Assembly: GCF_013402915.1 (NCBI RefSeq)
Contig: NC_050719.1
Coordinates: forward strand, 1,178,001 to 1,242,000
Source of the DNA: Zygotorulaspora mrakii
Taxonomy: Eukaryota > Ascomycota > Saccharomycetes > Saccharomycetales > Saccharomycetaceae
Direction of reading: 5' to 3'
DNA length: 64,000 bases
Part shown: piece after piece, positions 42,728 to 50,853 of the stretch
Layout: every line of letters starts with the position of its first letter
Numbering within the stretch: position 1 is the stretch's first letter
Position numbers and translations under genes: made by a program
Notes under the pieces: model-generated
The model's input: the letters and a program-made list of their open reading frames with translations, nothing else
Databases searched by the model: none
What the model was told of the DNA's origin: nothing

Positions 42728-42801
42728 ATGCAGCGAATTCTTCCTCATTCTGGAGCAAAAGTAATTTCTTTACGATCTTTAATCTCGACTGAATCTTCAT
42801 G

Positions 42802-44013
42802 CTAACCTTTTTTTTCATGAAATTGAAATGTACCATAGCCTAATATTAAAAAGAGTGATGTCCATAACAGAGCGTTAAAGTTCACCGATGCTATTTTTTG
42901 TGCACCTCGTTTCGAGGATGCTCTTTGAAACACGAGACTTTTGGAGTTGTCATAGAGGTCCCCAACAAGTTTCCAGCCTTGAGTTTCGAAATTTTTTATC
43001 AAAGAGAGAGTTTCGTCAGGTGGAAACCCACATTTGTTAATAACACCGAATAGATCTTTGTAATTTATATTGAATATACTATTATCGTTTCCTGGTGGTA
43101 TATAATGTTTTGATTTTGCTTCCAAATTGTATATCAGTAGTTCTTTTGGTTCACTGTCTAAATTGAAGGGGGTTCCTAATCTAGTGTTAGTAAAAAGACT
43201 CTTGAAAAAGCCTTGCCTACTTCGTGTAAAGCTTTCAGCTCCACTGCCAAACAACAATTTACCTGGCGATGGCTGTTGTGCATTGGCAAGCCTTTGCTCC
43301 CAATTGTACCGTTTTTGGTTTTCCCACGCGTAATGTCTTCTTTGCTTCGTTTCAATCTCTGCCTTTTCAAGAAACTTTCTCAATGATTTAATATCGATGT
43401 CCAGCTTTTCAGCCGGCACGGTATCCGTTACTGTTGCAGCATGAAGACCTTTGAATTGCGGGCTGTTCAAGTAGTTTGAACTCTTTTCATCATGAATGCT
43501 CGCTTGGATCACATTTCCCAGGTGATCCACCTCCTCTGGATGAATTTTTAGAAAGGGTTGGTAAAGTCTCTGGCTCTTCGAACCAACCTTTTTTGTAGTT
43601 TCATATTTGGGGACTGATACATTGATAACACTGGTGTTTTTAACCGTGGAAATAACTTTGTATATATCATCATCTTTTATGCGTCGCTGAAGGATTAGGT
43701 TATATAATGTCATCAGTGGGTTTTTCCTGAAGTCATCACGATTGCTGTTGTTATCAATCAAACAGTTCAGCGCTTTGAACTCCAGCGAGCCCGCAACAGG
43801 CGAACAGCAATTTTCTACATCTCTAAAAAGGTTTTCTTTGAACCTTTTGACTGCTTTATGCTTGTTTAAGTCTGGATTAAAAACACTAGACCAGCCTTGA
43901 GATCTCGCAGTTGCTTGGGCATAGCATCGAAAATTTAAACTAGATAAACTAGATAAACGAGTCAAATTCTGCAAATTGCACACAGCAGCATTGAAGGAGC
44001 CAAATGAAGCCAT
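42802..44013 (-). CDS. MRX4: Mitochondrial protein Mrx4
   Basis: Mrx4 is a mitochondrial protein found with mitochondrial ribosomes in S. cerevisiae (YPL168W); its molecular role is unknown. The first ATG, at 44011-44013, gives 403 residues (430 in S. cerevisiae). The N-terminal 45 residues (ASFGSFNAAVCNLQNLTRL, then SSLNFRCYAQATAR) lack acidic residues and fit a mitochondrial presequence. One hydrophobic helix near the C-terminus (NALLWTSLFLILGYGTF) suggests anchoring in the inner membrane with a very short tail. The frame opens further upstream through TTG. Identification is by order (between REV3 and MEX67) plus targeting features. Confidence 0.83.
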   Translation of the reverse strand: MASFGSFNAAVCNLQNLTRLSSLSSLNFRCYAQATARSQGWSSVFNPDLNKHKAVKRFKENLFRDVENCCSPVAGSLEFKALNCLIDNNSNRDDFRKNPLMTLYNLILQRRIKDDDIYKVISTVKNTSVINVSVPKYETTKKVGSKSQRLYQPFLKIHPEEVDHLGNVIQASIHDEKSSNYLNSPQFKGLHAATVTDTVPAEKLDIDIKSLRKFLEKAEIETKQRRHYAWENQKRYNWEQRLANAQQPSPGKLLFGSGAESFTRSRQGFFKSLFTNTRLGTPFNLDSEPKELLIYNLEAKSKHYIPPGNDNSIFNINYKDLFGVINKCGFPPDETLSLIKNFETQGWKLVGDLYDNSKSLVFQRASSKRGAQKIASVNFNALLWTSLFLILGYGTFQFHEKKG

Positions 44014-44160
44014 TAGCTGAACGTTTTTTTCCGTGATTTGGCATGGCAATCTCTTGAGTACTGCAATATTTATTGAAAAAATCAAGCCTTACAAAGAAAT
44101 TTGAGCAGTTAGAAAAAGAACTAAAAGTAAATAAGAAAAAGCTTTCAGAGATTTATTGCA

Positions 44161-44664
44161 ATGCCTCGTGAATTGACAACGTTGGATAACATTTATGAGA
44201 ATAATATAGGGACATTGGAGGTGTTAACAAACGCCATCTTGCCTGTAAAATACCCTCACGAGTTCTTTGAAGAATTCTTCTCAAAGGGCAAGAGTGGAAA
44301 AAAGGATACATTCTTCGGCCAATTAGCCTATTATAGTGAGGTTCCAGTTGGTGCTGTTAAGGCTAAATTAATCCCGAACAAAAAAGGGGGTGTTCTCCAG
44401 CAAGGTGTTTATATCGAAGTTTTGGTTGTACTAGAGCATTATAGATCAAAAGGCATTGGGCGGACGCTCCTAAATTATATTGAAAAAGAAAGCAAGAGGC
44501 ATTTCCAGCATGATATATATGTACATGTTGCCTGTGATAATGAGTTCGGCATTGAGTGGTATAAAAGTCATGGATTTGCACAAGAAGGCGATATCATAAA
44601 GGATTACTACAAGGACACCACGGGCTCACCAGATTGCTTAGTGCTCAGAAAATACATAGCTTAA
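44161..44664 (+). CDS. NAT5: N-alpha-acetyltransferase Nat5 (Naa50), GNAT fold
   Basis: Nat5 is a subunit associated with the NatA complex (Nat1-Ard1) at the ribosome. The 167-residue product (176 in S. cerevisiae) is a single GNAT domain. The acetyl-CoA loop is RSKGIGRTLL (the R/QxxGxG/A pattern) at about residues 97-106, and the family's C-terminal VACDNEFGIEWYKSHGF block is present. The ATG is at 44161. It lies between MRX4 and SEC63, as in YOR253W-YOR254C. In S. cerevisiae the protein appears to lack catalytic activity, and I cannot tell from this sequence whether that holds here. Confidence 0.95.
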   Translation: MPRELTTLDNIYENNIGTLEVLTNAILPVKYPHEFFEEFFSKGKSGKKDTFFGQLAYYSEVPVGAVKAKLIPNKKGGVLQQGVYIEVLVVLEHYRSKGIGRTLLNYIEKESKRHFQHDIYVHVACDNEFGIEWYKSHGFAQEGDIIKDYYKDTTGSPDCLVLRKYIA

Positions 44665-44784
44665 AGTGGTAACAAAACATATATGAACTTTTTAAATGCA
44701 TACACTGTAATTTATTTTGTATACTTGTGTCGTCTAGATATTTAATAGCTTAGTAGCCTGTTGTCAAATAGTACAGTTCTGAAT

Positions 44785-46788
44785 TTATTTCTTCTCATCC
44801 ACTGCGTCCTCTTCAACTTCAGTGTCTGTGTCAATATCAGTATAATCACTATCACTGACTTCATCTTCATCATCTTCATCATCTTCATCTGACTCTTTAT
44901 CTGATTCCTCGTCTGTTTCGTATTCATCTTCTGTGGCCTGCTTATATTGTTCTTGTGAATCACGGACTTGCATGGCAACAGTAAAATCTAAATCTGAAGT
45001 AAAATAATCCGTAGATTTAACAATAACTCTAAAAAAGACGTCACCAGTTTCATTCGGTGCAGGTTGACCCAGTGGAATTTTAATGGTTCCAATTTCCCAA
45101 TCTTCAGGCTTGAAATTATCATTGTTTAGCTCTTTTATTTGACGTTTATCGAAATCTTTTGTTAAATTTTTCAGTGACAATCTTTGGATAGTTACCGGCG
45201 TTTGTAATAACTTACCATCTTTTTGTAAACCTACTAGGCAGCAAATGCCATCACGTCTTTTAGTTGGGAAAAATGGAGCATATGAATACGGAAGTAATGG
45301 CTCTTTCAACATTACTGCAAATGGATCCTTCTGAAACTCAAAGTCCTGGGGTTCTTCCATCATTTCTTGTGGAAAGTTTTCGGCCGGAATAGCTTTATGT
45401 TTTGCAGAGCGAATTAGTAATTTTATGGATAAATGAGGAGTTGATGCAAGTGTTACTTGTGGTTCTCCTGGAACTAGAAATTCTGCTTTCAACAATTTCA
45501 AATTTGGAATGTTTGATGCAACGGTCAACGTTTCTTTTAAATTCTTTTCATCACTGATACCTAAAATTTTTGATATTTTAGCATCTTCGTAGGTGAAAAG
45601 CTTTCCTAAAGTGCAAACTTCGTCAATGGAACCTTCCGAGAATTTTTTTCTGTCTACATGAGGTAACTGGAAAATTTGGCGATACGGTGAATGAGGAACT
45701 GCTTGAACAATGCATTTAAACGTCTCCAAAGTCATGTTGGCAATATCTGTGTTTCTAAATCCACATGATATATCTAAAAGACCGTGTAATAAAGAATGAC
45801 ACTTTGCAACAATTCTATAACGAGCATATCTTCTAGCTTTATCTGGTTCCTCTCTACGGTTCAGATGATCATGAAGCAACCCTTCGAAATCGGATTGCTT
45901 GAATTCCGGATAAAAAATCTTGAACTCTTCTGCATGAGACAACCAATTTATAATCAGATCCACAGTAACTACCTCGCTTGGCTTATAATTAATCAACCTA
46001 TCAACAAAATAAGATGCAGTCTTTACATGAATTCCCTTTTTAGTATGCAATTGGGTTTTTGACCACCACTTACTGACAAAATACGGTAAAATGACACCTA
46101 ATAGCGCTACATAGAATAAAACCACAAGCGGAGAGCCCACACCATCGACCAAAAATCTTGGCAATGCTATTCCATGTGTCGTATTTTGAGGGCCATCAGG
46201 ATGTCCGTACCTGAGAAAATTCTCCTTTGTAAGTTCATCCGTTAGTGCTTCATAAGCCTTGGTGATTTGAACGTAGGCCTCTTCCATTACTGTTCGCTCC
46301 TCGGGGCTGAGATCCTTTGAGAGCTTATCTGGGTGAAACTTGACGGAGAGCTTTCTATAAGCAGATTTAATTTCTCTGTCATTGGCATTTATCGAGACAC
46401 TCAAGATGCTGTATGGATCAAACAACCCGGTGGCTGCCTCTACAATCGCATCATTGTTCATTACTCTTTGGACTATGCTAGCCACAAGGAACCATCCTAC
46501 TACAATTACAACGTTTTTAACATTCAATATGCCCCGCTTACCCTTTCTGTCGAATACCTGACGGAACCTTAGTACGTCCCTGCTCACCAATGCGTCATTG
46601 ACGTTCTCTAGTTGCTTTTGAATCAGATTTTGATCCGGGTCGTCAGTGTCGTCCACACCTCCGCTCTTGCCAAGCAAAAGTTTGTGCACTTGAAGAATGG
46701 TTAACGGTATGAGAACCATTAATAGCAGCGTCAGAACGAAAAAAGGCCACGTTTCGCTGGACTCATCATACTCGTAACTTTGCGGCAT
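44785..46788 (-). CDS. SEC63: ER translocon J-protein Sec63
   Basis: Sec63 is part of the Sec62/63 complex and recruits Kar2/BiP to the Sec61 translocon. The ATG at 46786-46788 gives 667 residues (663 in S. cerevisiae) starting MPQSYEYDESSETWPF, as in the reference; the frame extends upstream through a GTG. Three transmembrane helices are at about residues 14-32, 93-109 and 210-235. A lumenal J domain lies between TM2 and TM3, with HPD at 152-154. The cytosolic Sec63/Brl domains follow, and the acidic C-terminal tail (TEDEYETDEESD type) is the usual Sec62-binding region. Confidence 0.98.
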   Translation of the reverse strand: MPQSYEYDESSETWPFFVLTLLLMVLIPLTILQVHKLLLGKSGGVDDTDDPDQNLIQKQLENVNDALVSRDVLRFRQVFDRKGKRGILNVKNVVIVVGWFLVASIVQRVMNNDAIVEAATGLFDPYSILSVSINANDREIKSAYRKLSVKFHPDKLSKDLSPEERTVMEEAYVQITKAYEALTDELTKENFLRYGHPDGPQNTTHGIALPRFLVDGVGSPLVVLFYVALLGVILPYFVSKWWSKTQLHTKKGIHVKTASYFVDRLINYKPSEVVTVDLIINWLSHAEEFKIFYPEFKQSDFEGLLHDHLNRREEPDKARRYARYRIVAKCHSLLHGLLDISCGFRNTDIANMTLETFKCIVQAVPHSPYRQIFQLPHVDRKKFSEGSIDEVCTLGKLFTYEDAKISKILGISDEKNLKETLTVASNIPNLKLLKAEFLVPGEPQVTLASTPHLSIKLLIRSAKHKAIPAENFPQEMMEEPQDFEFQKDPFAVMLKEPLLPYSYAPFFPTKRRDGICCLVGLQKDGKLLQTPVTIQRLSLKNLTKDFDKRQIKELNNDNFKPEDWEIGTIKIPLGQPAPNETGDVFFRVIVKSTDYFTSDLDFTVAMQVRDSQEQYKQATEDEYETDEESDKESDEDDEDDEDEVSDSDYTDIDTDTEVEEDAVDEKK

Positions 46789-47289
46789 GGCTAACAGCAC
46801 ACAGATCTAGCCTGGAAAACAAACTTGATCTCTGTAACTGCTAAATTAATACAATTATTTTCTTTTGTATCATACAGACTTCTCCAGATCAAGTTTCTTC
46901 AATTGCCACCTCATCACAGCGCTTAACTACGACGTACTAAGTGACATGTGATATTGAAACATCGTTTAAGCTGAAGCAGAGCTCAACTGAGTCTGGAAAG
47001 CTTCTTTAGATGCTATATAAAGATTTGGTTACTAGCTAGGGCGAAATATAATTTATGAAAGAGCTGCTTTTGTTGTTTTTTGTTCACATGTGCTGTATTT
47101 GCAGAATTTTTCACCTGCAAGGCAGCGATTTTTCATGTTAAAAAAGTTCTCATTGAACTTTCAAAAGATGAAAAATAGCGGCAAGAACTATATAACATTG
47201 ACGATTTGGTCAGTGTTGCGAGTCTTCAGAGCTCTTTTGGGAGTTTGTTGATTTGAGAGACTAGTTACTGCTTTTTTGGAACTGTAACT
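46789..47289. other. Divergent SEC63-MEX67 promoter region
   Basis: The 501-bp spacer has a good TATA match (TATATAAAG, 47014-47022) unusually far (about 270 bp) from the MEX67 ATG, and an RRPE-like box on the minus strand (47104-47113). No box C/D or H/ACA snoRNA or tRNA structure is convincing, but a short noncoding transcript cannot be excluded. Confidence 0.45.
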
Positions 47290-49071
47290 ATGAGTGGCTT
47301 TCATAATGTTAACAATATTAATCTGATGGCACAGCAGCAGTCGATGCAAAATAGAGTCAAGGTTGGCATTAAGAATTGGCAAAATGCTACCATTCAGGAT
47401 TTAATGAACTTTTTGAGTCGAAACACACGTGTCTCTATAGTGGATGCTTCAGTTGAAGGCCAAACGGTTATAGGATACGTTGCAAGTAAAGCGGATGCAG
47501 ATTCTTTGATGAAGTGGAATGGTATCAGATTCGCGGGAAACAATTTGAAGTTTGAAATACTGGACGATAATAGTGGCACAGGTACATCAAACACGATCAC
47601 TTTGCTCAAAAACTTTTTGTTACGTAGATATAAGACAGAGACAAAGATGCTAGATCTCGGTAACTTGCATAACGATCCAGAACTTGTTCAAAAGGGATTA
47701 TTCTCGTCAATTTCAACACAGTCAAAGATGTTTCCGGCTCTAATGAAACTGGCATCGAAAGAGCCTCAGTTAATTGTTGAAAGCATAAATTTGTCGGATA
47801 ATAATTTGAAGGATATAACCGGGATTGCATCTTTAGCTCAAACCTTCCCAAACTTGCGGAATTTATGCCTGGCAAATAACCAAATATCAAGATTTCGCAG
47901 TTTAGAGGTCTGGAAAAATAAATTCAAAGACTTGAGAGAATTGCTTATGATGAACAACCCCATTACAACCGATAAATTATACCGTTCGGAGATGCTAAGA
48001 CTCTTTCCAAAATTAGTTATTCTGGATGGTGTAGTTTTAAGGGACGAACAGCAACTTACAAGGATATATTCCTTACCAATGAAGCTACAACAATTTTTTT
48101 TTGAGAACAATGATTTGGGTTCATCATCAACAGATTTTGTCACAAATTTTTTAAATTTTTGGGATGCAGATAGAAACCAGCTTTTGGGCTTATATACACC
48201 ACAATCCCAATTTTCTCTCTCTGTTGACTCTTCTATGCCCTCTTCTTCAGTAACAGAGTCTGATCAGAATCCTTCTTTTGGTTATTACTTATCCTCCTCT
48301 CGTAATATTAGTAAAGTTTCCAGTGAAAAATCAATACAGCAAAGACTAGCCATGGGACAAGAGGCGATAAGTAAAAACTTCAAATCCATACCAAGGACAA
48401 AACATCATTTACAAGATAAACCTAATGAATATTCCATGGAGGTAGTCTCGTGTCCACAAATCAGTGGTTTCATAATAACTCTACATGGGTTTTTTGAGGA
48501 GACTGAAAAACCAGAGATTGACCCTATCAAATCAAATGGTCCACAAAGGTCCAGAAGATTCAATCACGGTCACAATTCAACAAATAATAGATTATCCAAA
48601 AAATCCTTTGATAGAACTTGGGTTATCGTTCCTACGGGTACTGGTGTTGTTATAGCTTCTGATTTACTAACAATTAGAGCATTTGCTACCCCAGCATGGT
48701 TGCAAGATCCTTCACAGTTTCCTGCAGTGGTTCCACAGACTATAAATCCTTCCCAACCATTGCAAACTGGAATGCCTATAGCTGCCCCAGGTAATCAGGC
48801 AATGGCAGCGGCAATAAATCCATCAATAAGCACCGGATCTGCTATTGGAAGTGCGCCCCAGTTATCTCCAACTTTGCAACTTCCGCCAGATGTTCAAGCC
48901 CGTTTGAATCCCTTACAATTAGAGATCTTAAACAAATTGCATCTTGAAACAAAACTCAATGCGGAATATAGCTATATGCTTGCTGAACAAAGTGGATGGA
49001 GTTATGATGTTGCAATAAAAGGATTTCAGAATAGTGTTAGTAATATCCCGAGAGAGGCCTTCATTCAATAG
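47290..49071 (+). CDS. MEX67: mRNA export receptor Mex67 (NXF1 family)
   Basis: Mex67 with Mtr2 carries mRNA and pre-60S particles through the nuclear pore. The 593-residue product (599 in S. cerevisiae) has four parts. An N-terminal RRM-like domain covers about residues 20-90. Leucine-rich repeats span about 125-260 (INLSDNNLKDITGIASLAQ, then LRNLCLANNQISRF). An NTF2-like Mtr2-binding domain covers about 270-480. A C-terminal TAP-C/UBA-like domain (about 535-593) binds FG repeats. The ATG is at 47290. Location opposite SEC63 fits YPL169C beside YOR254C. Confidence 0.97.
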   Translation: MSGFHNVNNINLMAQQQSMQNRVKVGIKNWQNATIQDLMNFLSRNTRVSIVDASVEGQTVIGYVASKADADSLMKWNGIRFAGNNLKFEILDDNSGTGTSNTITLLKNFLLRRYKTETKMLDLGNLHNDPELVQKGLFSSISTQSKMFPALMKLASKEPQLIVESINLSDNNLKDITGIASLAQTFPNLRNLCLANNQISRFRSLEVWKNKFKDLRELLMMNNPITTDKLYRSEMLRLFPKLVILDGVVLRDEQQLTRIYSLPMKLQQFFFENNDLGSSSTDFVTNFLNFWDADRNQLLGLYTPQSQFSLSVDSSMPSSSVTESDQNPSFGYYLSSSRNISKVSSEKSIQQRLAMGQEAISKNFKSIPRTKHHLQDKPNEYSMEVVSCPQISGFIITLHGFFEETEKPEIDPIKSNGPQRSRRFNHGHNSTNNRLSKKSFDRTWVIVPTGTGVVIASDLLTIRAFATPAWLQDPSQFPAVVPQTINPSQPLQTGMPIAAPGNQAMAAAINPSISTGSAIGSAPQLSPTLQLPPDVQARLNPLQLEILNKLHLETKLNAEYSYMLAEQSGWSYDVAIKGFQNSVSNIPREAFIQ

Positions 49072-49238
49072 TACTCTGGTATCCTCAAAAAGATATTAAA
49101 TGAAAATATAGATGTGTAAGAAATGAATTTTGCATTAGCAAATAGTAAATTATGCTTTGTTTTGCGCTGTAATTATATTTGTGTGTTTTCGCCTCTCATC
49201 TTTCCATTTTTTTTATGGGTTTTAATGACACTAATGTA

Positions 49239-49247
49239 ATTTGTGTC
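49239..49247 (-). promoter_or_regulatory. Full middle-sporulation element before OSW1
   Basis: The minus strand reads GACACAAAT, a complete match to gNCRCAAAW, the Ndt80 site. It lies 58 bp before the OSW1 ATG. A second core match (TTTTGCG on the plus strand) is at 49160-49166. Two sites in 90 bp support mid-sporulation expression. Confidence 0.75.
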
Positions 49248-49304
49248 ATTTGAATTTGGGTGTTGATATCAATAGATCACAGAAGGTTGACGATTGCAAT
49301 CAGT

Positions 49305-50123
49305 ATGAGGGCACCGCCTCCCCCTAGAAGATCGAGAGTACGGTTTTTCACAGTTTACGTTTCGCGATTAAGACAATTCTGCACTTTATACAAAATCAAG
49401 AAGAGATGGAAGTTACACAAACTTCACACTGTAGAACGAAGGGGTTATACGATAGTGAGTCCACTGTCAGCCATTAGAGCTGATGACATGGTTAACCTCC
49501 CTACCGGATTGCAAAACAAATCACACAAGAAGAAACCACTGCTAATTGCTTCGTTTCCAAGAGGCTGCTCGAGATCACCCAGAGTAAAGCTATTACAGAG
49601 AAATAGATTATCCAAAATTTTTCTCTCCCGAAGGAAGTACAATCTGAAATATTTTGACGTAACAGGCATTAAAGAAAAGAACTGTTCTTCGAGGCAAAGT
49701 TGTTCTTCCTATCATTGTGCCCACGTAGTTCGCACAATTAAGAAAGTTACCTCAAAAAATGCAGATGTAAGAGTGATTTTCCATGATAACAATACAATCA
49801 AGAGTCATAATTTGCCCATAAATACGGAAAACATAGATTCACCGCAGCTTCTGGAGTTTGGGCCGCATCAGTCGATAAGAATAAAGAATTACTCGACTCT
49901 GGATAGGAAAAATAGGCAAGGACTCCTATTGGTAGATGAAACAGTAAAACATAACATTTCGACACCAAGAACGTGTAGCCCAACTATTACAAGGTATTTT
50001 GAGGAGGAACGCATGCCTAAAGTTACTTATAAAAAGCCCACCCCTCGGAGTTTTATTCTATTGACAAAATTCAAAGATTTAACAATTATTAGTCACTCTA
50101 TAAAAATAAATTCTTCAGAGTAG
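49305..50123 (+). CDS. OSW1: Probable outer spore wall protein Osw1
   Basis: From the first ATG, at 49305 (a GTG opens the frame 15 codons earlier), the gene encodes 272 residues beginning MRAPPPPRRSRVRFF; S. cerevisiae Osw1 has 278. The protein is very basic, with many Arg, Lys, Ser and His residues, and no recognised domain. I do not clearly recognise its sequence. The call rests on position between SEC63/MEX67 (YOR254C/YPL169C) and DAP1/TRE2 (YPL170W/YOR256C), on length, and on a full Ndt80-type element 58 bp upstream. Osw1 acts in assembling the dityrosine-containing outer spore wall. SSP2, another such gene, opens this window. The alternative is an unrelated sporulation gene in the same place. 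Confidence 0.65.
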   Translation: MRAPPPPRRSRVRFFTVYVSRLRQFCTLYKIKKRWKLHKLHTVERRGYTIVSPLSAIRADDMVNLPTGLQNKSHKKKPLLIASFPRGCSRSPRVKLLQRNRLSKIFLSRRKYNLKYFDVTGIKEKNCSSRQSCSSYHCAHVVRTIKKVTSKNADVRVIFHDNNTIKSHNLPINTENIDSPQLLEFGPHQSIRIKNYSTLDRKNRQGLLLVDETVKHNISTPRTCSPTITRYFEEERMPKVTYKKPTPRSFILLTKFKDLTIISHSIKINSSE

Positions 50124-50160
50124 TTAAAGCTTATGCAATTTTTTATTAAATTATACTTGA

Positions 50161-50619
50161 CTATATATTGACTCCTGGTTCGGGGACTAATGTGCCTACA
50201 CAAGGATATTTATTGGCGAAATGGCTCTCCCAGCTGTCCAAGGATTCTTTTTGTTCCGGTTTGAGATCATCCAAGGTATCAATTGACTTATCCCATTCAC
50301 GTACGGTTTCTGATTCAAAAGAGTTCAAAGCCAGGCCTCGTGAAGCATCGTTTCCTGCAAAATTGGAATAGGGCCCACTTGGACCGTAAAACTGTCTGCC
50401 TTGCGTACAATCGTAGACTTTCCCTCTTACAGCTATGAAAATCTTCTCATTATCGTGTCCATTGAATTTTGACAAGGTTCTTGGATAAAAAATACCCTCC
50501 ACTATAGGAGCATCGCCAGAATCTGTAGCATCGGCATTATCTTTATTATTGCCTGAGATGCCTGTGGGATCTTCGCTTGTCTTATAGCTGCCGAACAGTA
50601 AGTTTTTAATAAAAGACAT
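50161..50619 (-). CDS. DAP1: Heme-binding damage-response protein Dap1 (MAPR family)
   Basis: Dap1 is a membrane-linked progesterone-receptor (PGRMC1)-like heme protein that supports Erg11/CYP51 in sterol synthesis and azole and MMS resistance. The ATG at 50617-50619 ([20 protein letters not shown]) gives 152 residues, the S. cerevisiae length. The frame extends upstream only via TTG. The cytochrome-b5-like fold is shown by [33 protein letters not shown] and the tail [15 protein letters not shown]; the heme-ligand tyrosine should be in the YGPSGPY region or, in PGRMC1 terms, the conserved Tyr of the tail. It lies between OSW1 and the TRE gene. Confidence 0.97.
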   Translation of the reverse strand: MSFIKNLLFGSYKTSEDPTGISGNNKDNADATDSGDAPIVEGIFYPRTLSKFNGHDNEKIFIAVRGKVYDCTQGRQFYGPSGPYSNFAGNDASRGLALNSFESETVREWDKSIDTLDDLKPEQKESLDSWESHFANKYPCVGTLVPEPGVNI

Positions 50620-50853
50620 TATTTGGGGGTTGGTGTATGACTTTCTGAGTACAGATGAATAGTATTGCAAGCGACGTGGTTAACTTCAGGTTATACCAAG
50701 ATCAATTTTTGTTGAGACTTCGCTGTATAAACGAGCTTCATCGCCTCTTGCCCATGAGAAAAATATATCATTGAAGAGGCATCCTTTTTAATAAATCCAC
50801 AAAAAACATCCGATTTTAGATCTATGTATTAAATAATATAAATAAGCCTACCA

